Source: Haloechinothrix sp033042135
GTDB lineage: Bacteria > Actinomycetota > Actinomycetes > Mycobacteriales > Pseudonocardiaceae
Assembly: GCF_033042135.1 (NCBI RefSeq)
Contig: NZ_WBXM01000002.1
Span: forward strand, 62,001 to 126,000
Reading direction: 5' to 3'
DNA length: 64,000 nt
Within the stretch, counting starts at the first letter, position 1. Each line of letters begins with the position of its first letter. Positions 49,636-58,607 of this stretch are shown here, piece by piece. The translations under genes were made by a program, and so were the position numbers. The notes beneath the pieces are model-generated. The model was not told the origin of the DNA. It ran no database searches and saw only the letters and a list, made by a program, of their open reading frames with translations.

Positions 49636-51030
49636 TCAGTGAGGGCGGGCCATACGGAGCAGGTCGAGGGCCTCGTCGAGCTGCTCCTCGGTGATGCGGC
49701 CTGCCTCGACGTGCCCGCGCTCCACGACGACCCGGCGGATCGGCTTGCTCTCGGCCAGCGCCTGCTTGGCGATGGAGGCAGCCTCCTCGTAGCCGATGTA
49801 GGCGTTCAGCGGGGTGACCACCGAGGGCGAGCCCTCTGCGTAGGCGCGCGCGTGCTCGGCGTTGACCTCCACGCTGGCCAGCACCTTGTCCGCGAGCAAC
49901 CGCGACACGGCCGCGAGCAGCCGTGCGGATTCCAGCACGTTGCGCGCGATCACCGGCAGGTTCACGTTCAGCTGGAAGTTGCCCTGCGAGCCTGCGAAGG
50001 CCACTGTGGCGTCGTTGCCGATGACCTGCGCGACGACCTGCAAAGCCGCCTCGGGGATCACCGGGTTGACCTTGCCTGGCATGATCGACGACCCTGGTTG
50101 CAGGTCCGGCAGCGCCATCTCGGCCAGCCCGGTGCGTGGCCCGGAGCCCAGCCACCGTAGGTCGTTGGCGATCTTGTTGATCGACACGGCCGCGGTGCGC
50201 AGCTGCCCCGAGGTCTCAACCACACCGTCCTGGCTGGCTTGGGCCTCGAAGTGATCGCGAGCCTCGGTCAGCGGCAGCCCGGTCACCGTGGCCAGCTCGT
50301 TGGCCACCGCGGTGCCGAACCCAGCGGGTGCGTTCAGCCCGGACCCCACCGCGGTACCACCGATCGCCAGCTCCGCGAGCCGGGGTATCGACGAGCGGAG
50401 CCGCTCGACACCGAAGCGCACCTGGCTGGCCCATGCGCCTGCCTCCTGCCCGAACGTGACGGGAACGGCGTCCATCAGGTGCGTACGCCCGGCCTTGACC
50501 AGGTCGGCCCACTCGGCAGCACGCCGCTCGATCGTGCCGGCCAGGTGCTCCAGCGCCGGGATCACATCCGTGAGCACCGCCTCGGTCGCGGCGATACGAA
50601 TGCTGGTCGGGAAGGTGTCGTTCGACGACTGTGAGGCGTTCACGTGGTCGTTGGGATGAACGTCACGGCCGAGCGAGCGGCTGGCCAGGGTCGCGATGAC
50701 CTCGTTGGCGTTCATGTTCGATGAGGTGCCCGAGCCGGTCTGGAACACGTCGATCGGGAAGTGATCGTCGTGCTCGCCCGCCGCGACCTCGTCCGCGGCG
50801 GCGGCGATGGCCTCGGCCATCTCCGGTTCGAGCACGCCCATCTTGCCGTTCGCCCGTGCCGCCGCGGCCTTCAGCAGTCCGAGCGCCCTGACCTGGGCGC
50901 GTTCCAGCCCCCGTCCGGAGATGGGGAAGTTCTCCACAGCACGCTGGGTCTGTGCCCGGTACAGCGCGTCGGCGGGGACGCGGACCTCGCCCATCGTGTC
51001 GCGTTCGATGCGGTACTCAACGTCAGTCAT
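49636..51030 (-). CDS. fumC: Class II fumarate hydratase
   Basis: 464 aa iron-independent TCA enzyme interconverting fumarate and malate. Motifs: TGSGTSSNMNANEV near the N terminus, the catalytic His region GRTHLMDAVPVTFGQE and the signature GSSIMPGKVNPVIPE. Start ATG 51030; the frame is open to 51207 but that part lies upstream of the conserved MTDVEYRIERDTMGEV beginning. It is divergent from the reductase gene. Confidence 0.97.
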   Translation of the reverse strand: MTDVEYRIERDTMGEVRVPADALYRAQTQRAVENFPISGRGLERAQVRALGLLKAAAARANGKMGVLEPEMAEAIAAAADEVAAGEHDDHFPIDVFQTGSGTSSNMNANEVIATLASRSLGRDVHPNDHVNASQSSNDTFPTSIRIAATEAVLTDVIPALEHLAGTIERRAAEWADLVKAGRTHLMDAVPVTFGQEAGAWASQVRFGVERLRSSIPRLAELAIGGTAVGSGLNAPAGFGTAVANELATVTGLPLTEARDHFEAQASQDGVVETSGQLRTAAVSINKIANDLRWLGSGPRTGLAEMALPDLQPGSSIMPGKVNPVIPEAALQVVAQVIGNDATVAFAGSQGNFQLNVNLPVIARNVLESARLLAAVSRLLADKVLASVEVNAEHARAYAEGSPSVVTPLNAYIGYEEAASIAKQALAESKPIRRVVVERGHVEAGRITEEQLDEALDLLRMARPH

Positions 51031-51154
51031 GTACTCGAGTCTCGCGCACGGCCTCAGCGGGCGAGAACTGGGCAAGCCCTGTCCGTGCCGACTACCGTGG
51101 ATCTTGCGGAGTGGCCCGGCCCGCCACACTGGTCGGGCGGAAGGGAAGTGCGGG

Positions 51155-52159
51155 ATGAGTGCACCCGAGCGGCAGCCCGAGACACACCAGGTCGACATCG
51201 CCGTCATCGGTGCGGGGCCGACCGGCCTGTTCGCCGCGTACTACGCGGGGTTCAGGGGACTGTCGGTGGCGGTGGTCGATTCGCTACCGGAGCCCGGCGG
51301 GCAGATCACCGCGATGTATCCGGAGAAGAAGATCTACGACGTCGCGGGATTCCCCGAAGTACTCGGCAAGGACCTGGTGGCCAACCTCGTGGCGCAGGCC
51401 GATTCGGCGAAACCCACCTACCTGCTTGGCCGCAAGGCCACCACGCTCGACGACGCCGAAGGCGGTGCGGACTCCGGGCTCGTGCTCGGGCTGGACGGCG
51501 GTGCCGCGGTACACGCCGGGGCGGTACTGATCACCGCCGGGATCGGCGAGTTCACCCCACGCCCGCTGCCTGCCGCGGACGGGTGGCTCGGTAAAGGCGT
51601 GGTGCACTTCGTGCCCGAGCTGGACAAGCACCGCGGCGAGCACGTGATCGTGGTCGGGGGTGGCGACTCGGCCTTCGACTGGGTGCTGGCGCTGCACCCG
51701 ATCGCGGCCAGCGTCACACTGGTGCACCGCAGGAGCCGGTTCCGCGCGGCGGAGAGCGTGATCCGGGAAGTCGAGGACCTGGGTGTATCGATGATCACCG
51801 ACGCCGAGATCGTCGAGCTGCGCGGCGATCCGGTGCTGAACGAGGTGGAGATCGCGCCGAAGGCGGGCGAGCGGCTGGTGCTGCCGGCCGATACGGTGGT
51901 CGCCGCGCTCGGCTTCGTCGCCGATCTCGGCCCGATCTCCTCATGGGGGCTGGAGGTCACGCGCAAGTCGATCAGCGTGGACTCCACCATGGCCACCGCC
52001 CGCGAGCGGGTGTACGCCGCGGGTGATGTGGCCTCCTATCCCGGTAAGGTCAACCTCATCGCTACCGGCTTCGGCGAGGCGGCCACCGCGGTGAACAACA
52101 TCGCCGTGGCGTTGCAACCCGGCGCGAAGCTGTTCCCCGGGCACTCCACCGATATCTAG
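51155..52159 (+). CDS. Ferredoxin/flavodoxin-NADP reductase, thioredoxin-reductase type
   Basis: 334 aa FAD protein: IAVIGAGPTGLFAAYYAGFRG binds FAD, VIVVGGGDSAFDWVLAL binds NADPH, and VYAAGDVASYPGKVNLIATGFGEA closes the FAD site. It lacks the CxxC of thioredoxin reductase, which, with its length, places it in the TrxR-like FNR group (YumC type). It would exchange electrons between NADPH and ferredoxin. Start ATG 51155 with AAGGGAAG upstream. Confidence 0.92.
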   Translation: MSAPERQPETHQVDIAVIGAGPTGLFAAYYAGFRGLSVAVVDSLPEPGGQITAMYPEKKIYDVAGFPEVLGKDLVANLVAQADSAKPTYLLGRKATTLDDAEGGADSGLVLGLDGGAAVHAGAVLITAGIGEFTPRPLPAADGWLGKGVVHFVPELDKHRGEHVIVVGGGDSAFDWVLALHPIAASVTLVHRRSRFRAAESVIREVEDLGVSMITDAEIVELRGDPVLNEVEIAPKAGERLVLPADTVVAALGFVADLGPISSWGLEVTRKSISVDSTMATARERVYAAGDVASYPGKVNLIATGFGEAATAVNNIAVALQPGAKLFPGHSTDI

Positions 52160-52186
52160 CCTGAGCCTGCCCGATCCGCCATGGGG

Positions 52187-53044
52187 TTATCCCGCCGTGT
52201 CTCCTGATGCGCCGGTCACCTCGTCGGTCCAGGCCGAGTACGGGTCCGCCTCGGAGGCGATGGACGGGCCCTGGCCGCAGGCGTCACCGTCGTAACCCGG
52301 TCTGCTCACCAGGCCGACCAGGGTCCACTGACCGTCGTCGTTGCCCAACGCGGGACCTCCGGAGTCGCCGTAGCAGGGACCGGCATCCCCGCCGGGGTTG
52401 TCCAGGCACAGCTCCACAGCCCCGTCGATGTCGTCGCACGCCTCGCTGCCGACCACCTCGGTGTCCAGCTGCTGCAACGTGTCGGGCTGCTCGCCGCAGT
52501 CCGCCTCGGGGCAGCTCTGTCCCCAGCCAAGCAGCCGCACCGGGGTTCCCTCACCGGCGGGTTCGCCGAGCCCGACCTGTTCCGTCCTGACCGGCTCGCG
52601 CAGCCGGACCAGCCCGACGTCACCGCCGGGGTCGTCCCAGTCGAAGTCCGGGTGCGCGTGGAGCTCGTCCGCGGTGGTGACCACGCCACCGGAGGAGCGG
52701 CTGGTGCTGCCGATCCGCAGTGTCACGCTCGCGGGGTCGCGGTCCGCGACACAGTGCGCCGCGGTGATCACCCACTCGGGATCGATCACCACCCCGCCGC
52801 AGTAGTGCTCCCCGCCCTGCGAGAGCACCGCCATGAACGGGTAGATCTGGTCGGCATCGCTTCCCCCGACGATGGTCGGGGAGGGTTGGCCCGGCTCCGC
52901 GGTGGCCGAATGTCCTGCCAGCGCGCCGAGCGACACGACCAACGTCGCCGCGATCGCCACCGCTATCGCCCGGGCGGCTGCGCGTTCCGCCCGCCCGGTA
53001 CCGCGCCGCGATCCGGTTCGCCGGGGTGCGACGGCCGCGTTCAC
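52187..53044 (-). CDS. Secreted trypsin-like serine protease (family S1)
   Basis: 285 aa. A long basic n-region and hydrophobic segment (about residues 25-48) form a signal peptide. IVGG is the activation site, with His in TAAHC, Asp in GGDVGLVRL and Ser in CYGDSGGPAL; six or more Cys suggest disulfides. GTG at 53044 overlaps the glpX TGA as GTGA, so an exported protease is translationally coupled to a gluconeogenic enzyme, an odd pairing. Confidence 0.92.
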   Translation of the reverse strand: MNAAVAPRRTGSRRGTGRAERAAARAIAVAIAATLVVSLGALAGHSATAEPGQPSPTIVGGSDADQIYPFMAVLSQGGEHYCGGVVIDPEWVITAAHCVADRDPASVTLRIGSTSRSSGGVVTTADELHAHPDFDWDDPGGDVGLVRLREPVRTEQVGLGEPAGEGTPVRLLGWGQSCPEADCGEQPDTLQQLDTEVVGSEACDDIDGAVELCLDNPGGDAGPCYGDSGGPALGNDDGQWTLVGLVSRPGYDGDACGQGPSIASEADPYSAWTDEVTGASGDTAG

Positions 53045-54105
53045 GGCAGCGGCGGGACGACCCGTCCCACGGTGTCGGTGCTGCCGTCGAAGTCGACCGA
53101 GGCGTATCCGCGGAGCTTGTTCAATCGGTGGTACCCGTCGATGACCCGGACGGTGCCCGACTTCGAACGCATCACGATGGACTGGGTGGTGGCGCCACCC
53201 GCGCGGTAATGCGTACCGCGGAGCAGATCGCCGTCGGTGACCCCGGTGGCGCAGAAGAACACGTTCTCGCCACGGACCAGATCGTCGGTGGACAGGACCT
53301 GGTCGATGTCGTAGCCCTTGGCTGCGGCACGCTCGCGCTCTGCGTCATCCTTGGGCCACAACCTGCCCTGCAGGGTCCCGCCGAGGCACTTCATGGCCGC
53401 CGCGGCGATGATCCCTTCCGGGGTGCCGCCGATACCGAGCAGCATGTCCACCCCCGTGGACGACCGGGCCGCGGCGATGGCGCCCGCCACATCGCCGTCG
53501 GTGATGAACCGGATCCGGGCGCCCGCCTCGCGCACCTCGCGGACCAGTTGGTCGTGGCGCGACCGGTCGAGGATGCACACCGTCACGTCGCTGACATCGC
53601 TGTGCTTGGCCTTGGCGACACGGCGGATGTTCTCGGCCACCGAAGCCGAGATATCGACCACATCGGCCGCCTCGGGACCGACCGCGAGCTTTTCCATGTA
53701 GAACACCGCCGAAGGGTCGAACATCGCGTGCCGCTCGGCGACGGCGAGCACGGCCAGCGCGTTGGGCATGCCCTTGCTCATCAGAGTGGTGCCGTCGATC
53801 GGGTCGACGGCGACGTCGCAGGCCGGGCCGTCACCGTTGCCGACGTGCTCGCCGTTGTACAGCATCGGCGCTTCGTCCTTCTCGCCCTCGCCGATGACGA
53901 CGACGCCGTCCATGGAAACGGTGCTGATGAGCTGGCGCATCGCATCGACGGCCGCGGCGTCGCCGCCGGTCTTGTCCCCCTTGCCGACCCAGCGACCCGC
54001 GGCCATGGCAGCGGCCTCGGTCACCCGAACCAGCTCCATGGCGAGGTTGCGATCCGGTCGTTCCGTGCGTGTGGCCGATGTAGCCTGCTCGCTGGAGCTG
54101 CTCAT
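53041..54105 (-). CDS. glpX: Fructose-1,6-bisphosphatase class II
   Basis: 354 aa gluconeogenic phosphatase, fructose 1,6-bisphosphate to fructose 6-phosphate. Metal-binding motifs VVIGEGEKDEAPML and AVDPIDGTTLMSKG, then GIGGTPEGIIAAAAMKCLGG, are diagnostic of GlpX. ATG at 54105 with GGAGGAG upstream. It is divergent from the DUF4245 gene, the conserved mycobacterial arrangement (Rv1099c/Rv1100). Confidence 0.97.
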   Translation of the reverse strand: MSSSSEQATSATRTERPDRNLAMELVRVTEAAAMAAGRWVGKGDKTGGDAAAVDAMRQLISTVSMDGVVVIGEGEKDEAPMLYNGEHVGNGDGPACDVAVDPIDGTTLMSKGMPNALAVLAVAERHAMFDPSAVFYMEKLAVGPEAADVVDISASVAENIRRVAKAKHSDVSDVTVCILDRSRHDQLVREVREAGARIRFITDGDVAGAIAAARSSTGVDMLLGIGGTPEGIIAAAAMKCLGGTLQGRLWPKDDAERERAAAKGYDIDQVLSTDDLVRGENVFFCATGVTDGDLLRGTHYRAGGATTQSIVMRSKSGTVRVIDGYHRLNKLRGYASVDFDGSTDTVGRVVPPLP

Positions 54106-54242
54106 CGCTCTCCTCCCGTCGCTCGCGTACCCGACTGCACGCCTGGCACCCTGCGGGGAATTGTTCCAGATCGTGGCCCGCTCGCACGGCCGCCCATTGA
54201 CCCTGCGCAGCCGCGCATCTCACCCGGTGGGACCATGGGAGC

Positions 54243-54914
54243 GTGAGTGAGCAGGCACGTGAGGAGCAGGATGGTGCCGCGCCACCCGGCGAGCAGGGCA
54301 GCGAGCAGCCGGGAGAGCAGGCGCCGCAGCTGGATGAGTCCACGGCCAAGCGTCTCGGTCAGGGCGTGCGGGATCTGGTGTTGTCGCTGGCGATCCTGCT
54401 CGGCATCATCGCCGTGATCAGCATGATCATCGGCTCGTGCGAGTTCAGCCCCGGCGGCCCGTCGGTCGATCCGGACGCCGCGCCCGAAGTGGACGCCGGT
54501 CAGGAGCTGCAGCGCATGGCCACCCGGGTGGACTTCCCGGTGCGTTCGCCGGAGCTGGGACAGGATTGGCAGGCGACGTCGGCCAACTCGGCGGCGGCCG
54601 TCAACCCCGAAGCCGACACCATCGTCCGCGTGGGGTGGCTCACACCGGGCGGCGAGTACATCCGGTTGTCGCAGTCGCCAGCCCCCGCGCCGTACGTCGT
54701 GGCCGACGAGACGGAGCGCTCGCCGGGCGCGCTGGAGGCCACCGGCGAGGTCACCGTCGGCGACCACGAGTGGCAGGAGTACCCGGCGCTGGAGAACGAG
54801 GTCGCTTGGGTCGTCACCCTCGACGAGGTGCAGGTGATGATCACCGGCAGTGCAGGCGAGAAGGAGTTCGGCGAGATGGCCCGTGCCGTGCTGGAGGCCG
54901 AGCCCGCGACGTGA
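54243..54914 (+). CDS. DUF4245 membrane-anchored protein
   Basis: 223 aa. A disordered Glu/Gln/Pro-rich cytoplasmic N terminus (about 40 residues) leads to one transmembrane helix (about 45-65, VLSLAILLGIIAVISMIIGS) and an exported DUF4245 domain with VRSPELGQDWQATSANS. Function unknown; conserved beside glpX. GTG start 54243. Convergent with xseB, 16 nt apart. Confidence 0.85.
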   Translation: MSEQAREEQDGAAPPGEQGSEQPGEQAPQLDESTAKRLGQGVRDLVLSLAILLGIIAVISMIIGSCEFSPGGPSVDPDAAPEVDAGQELQRMATRVDFPVRSPELGQDWQATSANSAAAVNPEADTIVRVGWLTPGGEYIRLSQSPAPAPYVVADETERSPGALEATGEVTVGDHEWQEYPALENEVAWVVTLDEVQVMITGSAGEKEFGEMARAVLEAEPAT

Positions 54915-54930
54915 GTCGCCCGGCTCGCCC

Positions 54931-55251
54931 CTACCCCTGTTTCCCGTTCGGCTCGGTCGCCGAAGCGCCTGCCTCCCCGTCCTCGTCTGCCTCCCCGGTG
55001 TCGTCGACCGTGGCGAGCGCGGCGTCGATGCGTTGCCGTGCGCCGTCGAGGTGGCGTTCGCAGACCTGCGCGAGCACCTCGCCCTTCTCCCACAGCGCCA
55101 GGGACTCCTCCAGCGACAGCCCGCCTGCTTCCAGCGCGCGCACCACCTCGATGAGCTGGTCGCGGGCTTGCTCGTAGCCGAGTTCCCGTAGCTGGCGAAG
55201 TTCGTCGCCCTGCTCGTCCTGCTCGGTGTGGGTGGTGTCGCTATCGGTCAT
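54931..55251 (-). CDS. xseB: Exodeoxyribonuclease VII small subunit
   Basis: 106 aa. The conserved XseB core YEQARDQLIEVVRALEAGGLSLEESLALWEKGEVL (parts) spans about residues 25-80 and forms a helical hairpin that binds XseA; both ends are acidic and probably disordered. ATG at 55251 overlaps the end of xseA by 11 nt, so the subunits are coupled. Confidence 0.93.
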   Translation of the reverse strand: MTDSDTTHTEQDEQGDELRQLRELGYEQARDQLIEVVRALEAGGLSLEESLALWEKGEVLAQVCERHLDGARQRIDAALATVDDTGEADEDGEAGASATEPNGKQG

Positions 55252-56644
55252 CGTGTGCGTGCTCTCCCGCTGTCGGAACCTGGGAACGTGTGGCCGCCTC
55301 GCGCCCGGAGCCCGGCCCGTCCGCCGAGAAGGGCTGTTGCGGCGATGACCCGGTGAATGATCCCGCCTGCCGGATGGTGGCCGAAGCTGCCACGGGTGTC
55401 ACATCGTGCACGGTCGCCCCGATCGCCCCGTCACCGACCCGGATCCGCAACCGGGTCCCCGGCTCGACCTCGGCGACCGAGCGCAGTACGGCGTGCTCGC
55501 CCCCGGCCGTCGGGTACTGCACCACCGAGTACCCCCGTTCCAGGGTCGCCGCCGGGCCGAGTGCGGCCAACCGTGCCCTGGCGGAGGCGAGCATGGCCTG
55601 CTCGGCTCCGAGGATCCCCACGACCGCACGCCGTGCTCGCTCCCGGTACTGCACGACCTGCTCGCGCCGTTGCTCGATCGGGCCGTAGGGGTCGGCGAGC
55701 GCGGGGCGGCTGCGAACCTGTTCGAGGGCGCGTCGCTGCGTGTCGACCCAGCCGCGCAGCGCGCGGCGGGACCGTTCCCGCAGTTCGCGAACGCGGGCGG
55801 CTTCCTCTGCGACGTCGGGCACGATGCGCTTGCTGGCATCGGTGGGGGTGGAGCATCGGAGGTCGGCGACATGATCCAGCAACGGCGTATCCGGCTCGTG
55901 GCCGATGGCGCTGACTACCGGCGTTCCCGCGGCGGCCACCGCGCGGCACAGGGCCTCGTCGGAGAACGGCAGCAGGTCCTCCACGCTGCCGCCACCGCGG
56001 GCGATCACGATCACCTGGATGCCGGGGTCGGAGTCCAGTTTGGACAGCGCGTCGAGCATCTGGGGCACCGCCTGTGCCCCCTGCACCGCGGTGTTGATCA
56101 CCGTGAACCGTACCGCGGGCCAGCGTGCCTGCGCGTTGGCCAGCACGTCGCGCTCCGCGGCCGAAGCGCGCCCGGTGATCAGTCCGATGCCGCGTGGTAG
56201 GAACGGCAGCGGGCGCTTGCGCTCCGCGGCGAACAGCCCTTCCGCATCGAGCAGCTTGCGGAGCCGCTCGATGCGAGCGAGCAGCTCGCCGATGCCCACC
56301 GCCCGGATCTCGCTGGCACGCAGGCTCAACGTGCCGCGCGCGAGGTAGAAGTCGGGTTTGGCGTGCACCACCACGCTGGCGCCCTCGCGCAGCGGCGGCT
56401 CGGTGCCGCGTAGCAGGGCCATCGAGCAGGTCACCGACATCGACACGTCGGCGGAGGGGTCGCGCAGCGTGACGAACGCCGTGCGGGTGCCCTGCCGCGC
56501 CGAGATCTGGGTCACCTGACCCTCCACCCACACGGGGCCGAGCCGGTGGATCCAGTCGGCGATCTTGCGTGCCACCGTGCGCACGGGCCACGGGTTCTCC
56601 GCCGTGGGTCGGTCCGGGGTGGCGTTGCCTGCCGAAGCCGTCAC
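55241..56644 (-). CDS. xseA: Exodeoxyribonuclease VII large subunit
   Basis: 467 aa catalytic subunit that degrades single-stranded DNA. The N-terminal OB fold (about 15-110; VWVEGQVTQISARQGTRTAFVTLRD) is followed by the catalytic domain with IARGGGSVEDLLPFSDEALCRAV and AIGHEPDTPLLDHVADLR, then a long helical stretch and a C-terminal segment with LERGYSVVQ. GTG at 56644 overlaps the upstream stop as GTGA. The last ~45 residues are disordered and beyond the usual end. Confidence 0.95.
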   Translation of the reverse strand: MTASAGNATPDRPTAENPWPVRTVARKIADWIHRLGPVWVEGQVTQISARQGTRTAFVTLRDPSADVSMSVTCSMALLRGTEPPLREGASVVVHAKPDFYLARGTLSLRASEIRAVGIGELLARIERLRKLLDAEGLFAAERKRPLPFLPRGIGLITGRASAAERDVLANAQARWPAVRFTVINTAVQGAQAVPQMLDALSKLDSDPGIQVIVIARGGGSVEDLLPFSDEALCRAVAAAGTPVVSAIGHEPDTPLLDHVADLRCSTPTDASKRIVPDVAEEAARVRELRERSRRALRGWVDTQRRALEQVRSRPALADPYGPIEQRREQVVQYRERARRAVVGILGAEQAMLASARARLAALGPAATLERGYSVVQYPTAGGEHAVLRSVAEVEPGTRLRIRVGDGAIGATVHDVTPVAASATIRQAGSFTGSSPQQPFSADGPGSGREAATRSQVPTAGEHAHDDR

Positions 56645-57438
56645 GAGCCGCTCTCGGGTCGGGTGCCCTCCCCGGACTCGCGCCGGAGCGTGGCGATGCG
56701 CCGGGACAGCATGCCGGTGAATGACGCGCGGTTCGCGTGTGCCTGCTCGTAGGCGAGCAGCTCCTCCACCTGCTGTGCCGTCAGTTGCCGGAGCCGTGCC
56801 CTGACCTGCGGCAGGGTCAATTCCCCGTACTGCGGCAGCCAGGAAGGGCCCGCGGTGCCTTCGGTGCTCATCGTGCCTTCCGTGGCCGTCGAGCCCCCGG
56901 TGCTCCCGGTTTCCCCTGTGTTCTCTGTGCTCGCTGTGCTCTCGGCGTCAGTCTCGGACTGCTCGCCGAGCCTGCTCCCGGCGAGTGCGCGTTCCTCCTC
57001 GGCCCACGGATCGTCCATCGCCTCGGTGGGCAGTTCCGGGTCGCCGCCCCGACGCGAAGGGCCGACCGCGGACGCGTGGCCGTTCCGGCCCGTGCCCGCG
57101 GTGGCCGTGTGGTTGGTTGCCGACCGTGCCTGGCTTGCCCCATGCGCGGCCGCTCCAGGGGAGTTTCGGGTTGGCCGTGCGGCGGCTCCGGGAAGGTCCT
57201 CGTCGAAGGTGGCCCAACTCGGCGTGTCGTCCTGGGGTTCCTGGAGCTCGGCGAGCGCCTCGTCGCCCTTGACCGCGAGCTCGGTCACCTGCTGCTGCAA
57301 CCGCATGGCGAGCTGCATTACGTGACTGGCCACCGTGACAGGCAGGCCGGTGAGCTGCCGCGGCAGGTCCCTGGCGTGTTCCAGCGCGCTGACGGCGAGC
57401 CCCGTGGCGACGCGCACGGGCAGCGGGAGTGACTTCAT
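56641..57438 (-). CDS. Lipid droplet-associated protein-like
   Basis: 265 aa. The N-terminal ~70 residues (MKSLPLPVRVATGLAVSALE; RLQQQVTELAVKGDEALAEL) form amphipathic helices as in the conserved actinobacterial protein encoded before xseA (Rv1109c), annotated lipid droplet-associated. A long low-complexity Gly/Ser/Thr-rich middle and a conserved C-terminal region (LPQYGELTLPQVRARLRQLT) follow. Start ATG 57438. It couples to xseA. Direct evidence for droplet binding cannot be seen. Confidence 0.75.
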   Translation of the reverse strand: MKSLPLPVRVATGLAVSALEHARDLPRQLTGLPVTVASHVMQLAMRLQQQVTELAVKGDEALAELQEPQDDTPSWATFDEDLPGAAARPTRNSPGAAAHGASQARSATNHTATAGTGRNGHASAVGPSRRGGDPELPTEAMDDPWAEEERALAGSRLGEQSETDAESTASTENTGETGSTGGSTATEGTMSTEGTAGPSWLPQYGELTLPQVRARLRQLTAQQVEELLAYEQAHANRASFTGMLSRRIATLRRESGEGTRPESGS

Positions 57439-57605
57439 GACCCCAGTCTCTCGCACGAGGTGCGGCATGCCCAGGCTGGCTCGCCGGTGCCTGCCTGGAG
57501 CCTAGCCGTATGACCTGCCGGATCGGGGCGACGGGTATGAGTACGGTCACCGGGGGCCGTCTCGCCGCTGGCGGCGTCCCCGTACCCGGTCCGTATGCTG
57601 GGGGC

Positions 57606-58583
57606 ATGACTGCAGCCAGCCAGCAGGGACCAGCGGCGGGCAAGCGCGTATTGCTGGCCAAGCCACGCGGCTACTGCGCGGGGGTCGACCGCGCGGTCGT
57701 GACCGTGGAGAAAGTGCTCGAGCAGTACGGGCCGCCGGTCTACGTGCGCAAGGAGATCGTGCACAACCGGCATGTCGTGGACACCCTCCGCGAGCGCGGG
57801 GTGATCTTCGTCGAGGAGGTCTCGGAGGTTCCCGAAGGTGAGCTCGTGGTGTTCTCCGCGCATGGGGTCTCCCCTGCGGTGCACGCCGAAGCCGCCGAGC
57901 GGAACCTGCGCACCATCGACGCCACCTGCCCGCTCGTGACCAAGGTGCACAAAGAAGTGAATCGCTTCGATCGCCAGGACTACGACATCCTGCTGATCGG
58001 CCACGAGGGCCACGAGGAGGTCGAAGGAACCGCGGGCGAGGCGCCGCACAACGTGCAGCTGGTGGACACCGAGGAGGACGTGGACAAAGTCGACGTCCGC
58101 GACCCGTCGAAGGTGGTCTGGCTGTCGCAGACGACGTTGAGCGTCGACGAGACCATGGAGCGGGTCGACCAGCTCCGGGAGCGGTTTCCCAACCTGGCGG
58201 ATCCGCCCAGCGACGACATCTGCTACGCCACCTCCAACCGCCAGGTGGCGGTGAAGGCGATGGCAGGCGAGTGTGATCTGGTGCTTGTCGTGGGATCGCA
58301 GAACTCCTCGAACTCCAAGCGGTTGGTCGAGGTGGCGCTGCAGGCGGGCGCGAGTGCGGCCCACCTGATCGATTACGCCTCCCAGGTCGACGAGAACTGG
58401 TTGGACGGGGTGACCACGGTCGGCGTCACCAGCGGAGCCTCGGTGCCGGACTCGCTGGTCATGGAGCTTCTGGACTGGCTGTCCGAGCTGGGCTGGAGCG
58501 ACGTCGAAGAGGTCACCACCGCGAACGAAAAGATCTCGTTCGCGCTGCCGAGGGAGCTGCGCAACAGCTCCAGCGTGCGGTAG
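57606..58583 (+). CDS. ispH: 4-hydroxy-3-methylbut-2-enyl diphosphate reductase
   Basis: 325 aa [4Fe-4S] enzyme, last step of the MEP isoprenoid pathway, giving IPP and DMAPP. The three cluster Cys are visible: PRGYCAGVDRA (Cys24), DATCPLVTKVH, and DDICYATSNRQ; HNRHVVDTL and SAHGVSP carry substrate His residues. It would supply precursors for the prenyl synthase at 44.9 kb. Start ATG 57606, convergent with the DUF6542 gene. Confidence 0.97.
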   Translation: MTAASQQGPAAGKRVLLAKPRGYCAGVDRAVVTVEKVLEQYGPPVYVRKEIVHNRHVVDTLRERGVIFVEEVSEVPEGELVVFSAHGVSPAVHAEAAERNLRTIDATCPLVTKVHKEVNRFDRQDYDILLIGHEGHEEVEGTAGEAPHNVQLVDTEEDVDKVDVRDPSKVVWLSQTTLSVDETMERVDQLRERFPNLADPPSDDICYATSNRQVAVKAMAGECDLVLVVGSQNSSNSKRLVEVALQAGASAAHLIDYASQVDENWLDGVTTVGVTSGASVPDSLVMELLDWLSELGWSDVEEVTTANEKISFALPRELRNSSSVR

Positions 58584-58607
58584 CGGTGCCCGTGCGGCAG
58601 CGGGAAG

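Noticed and set aside
51155..52159. Thioredoxin reductase
   Set aside because: The fold matches but the redox CxxC pair is missing, so the ferredoxin-NADP reductase branch is preferred.
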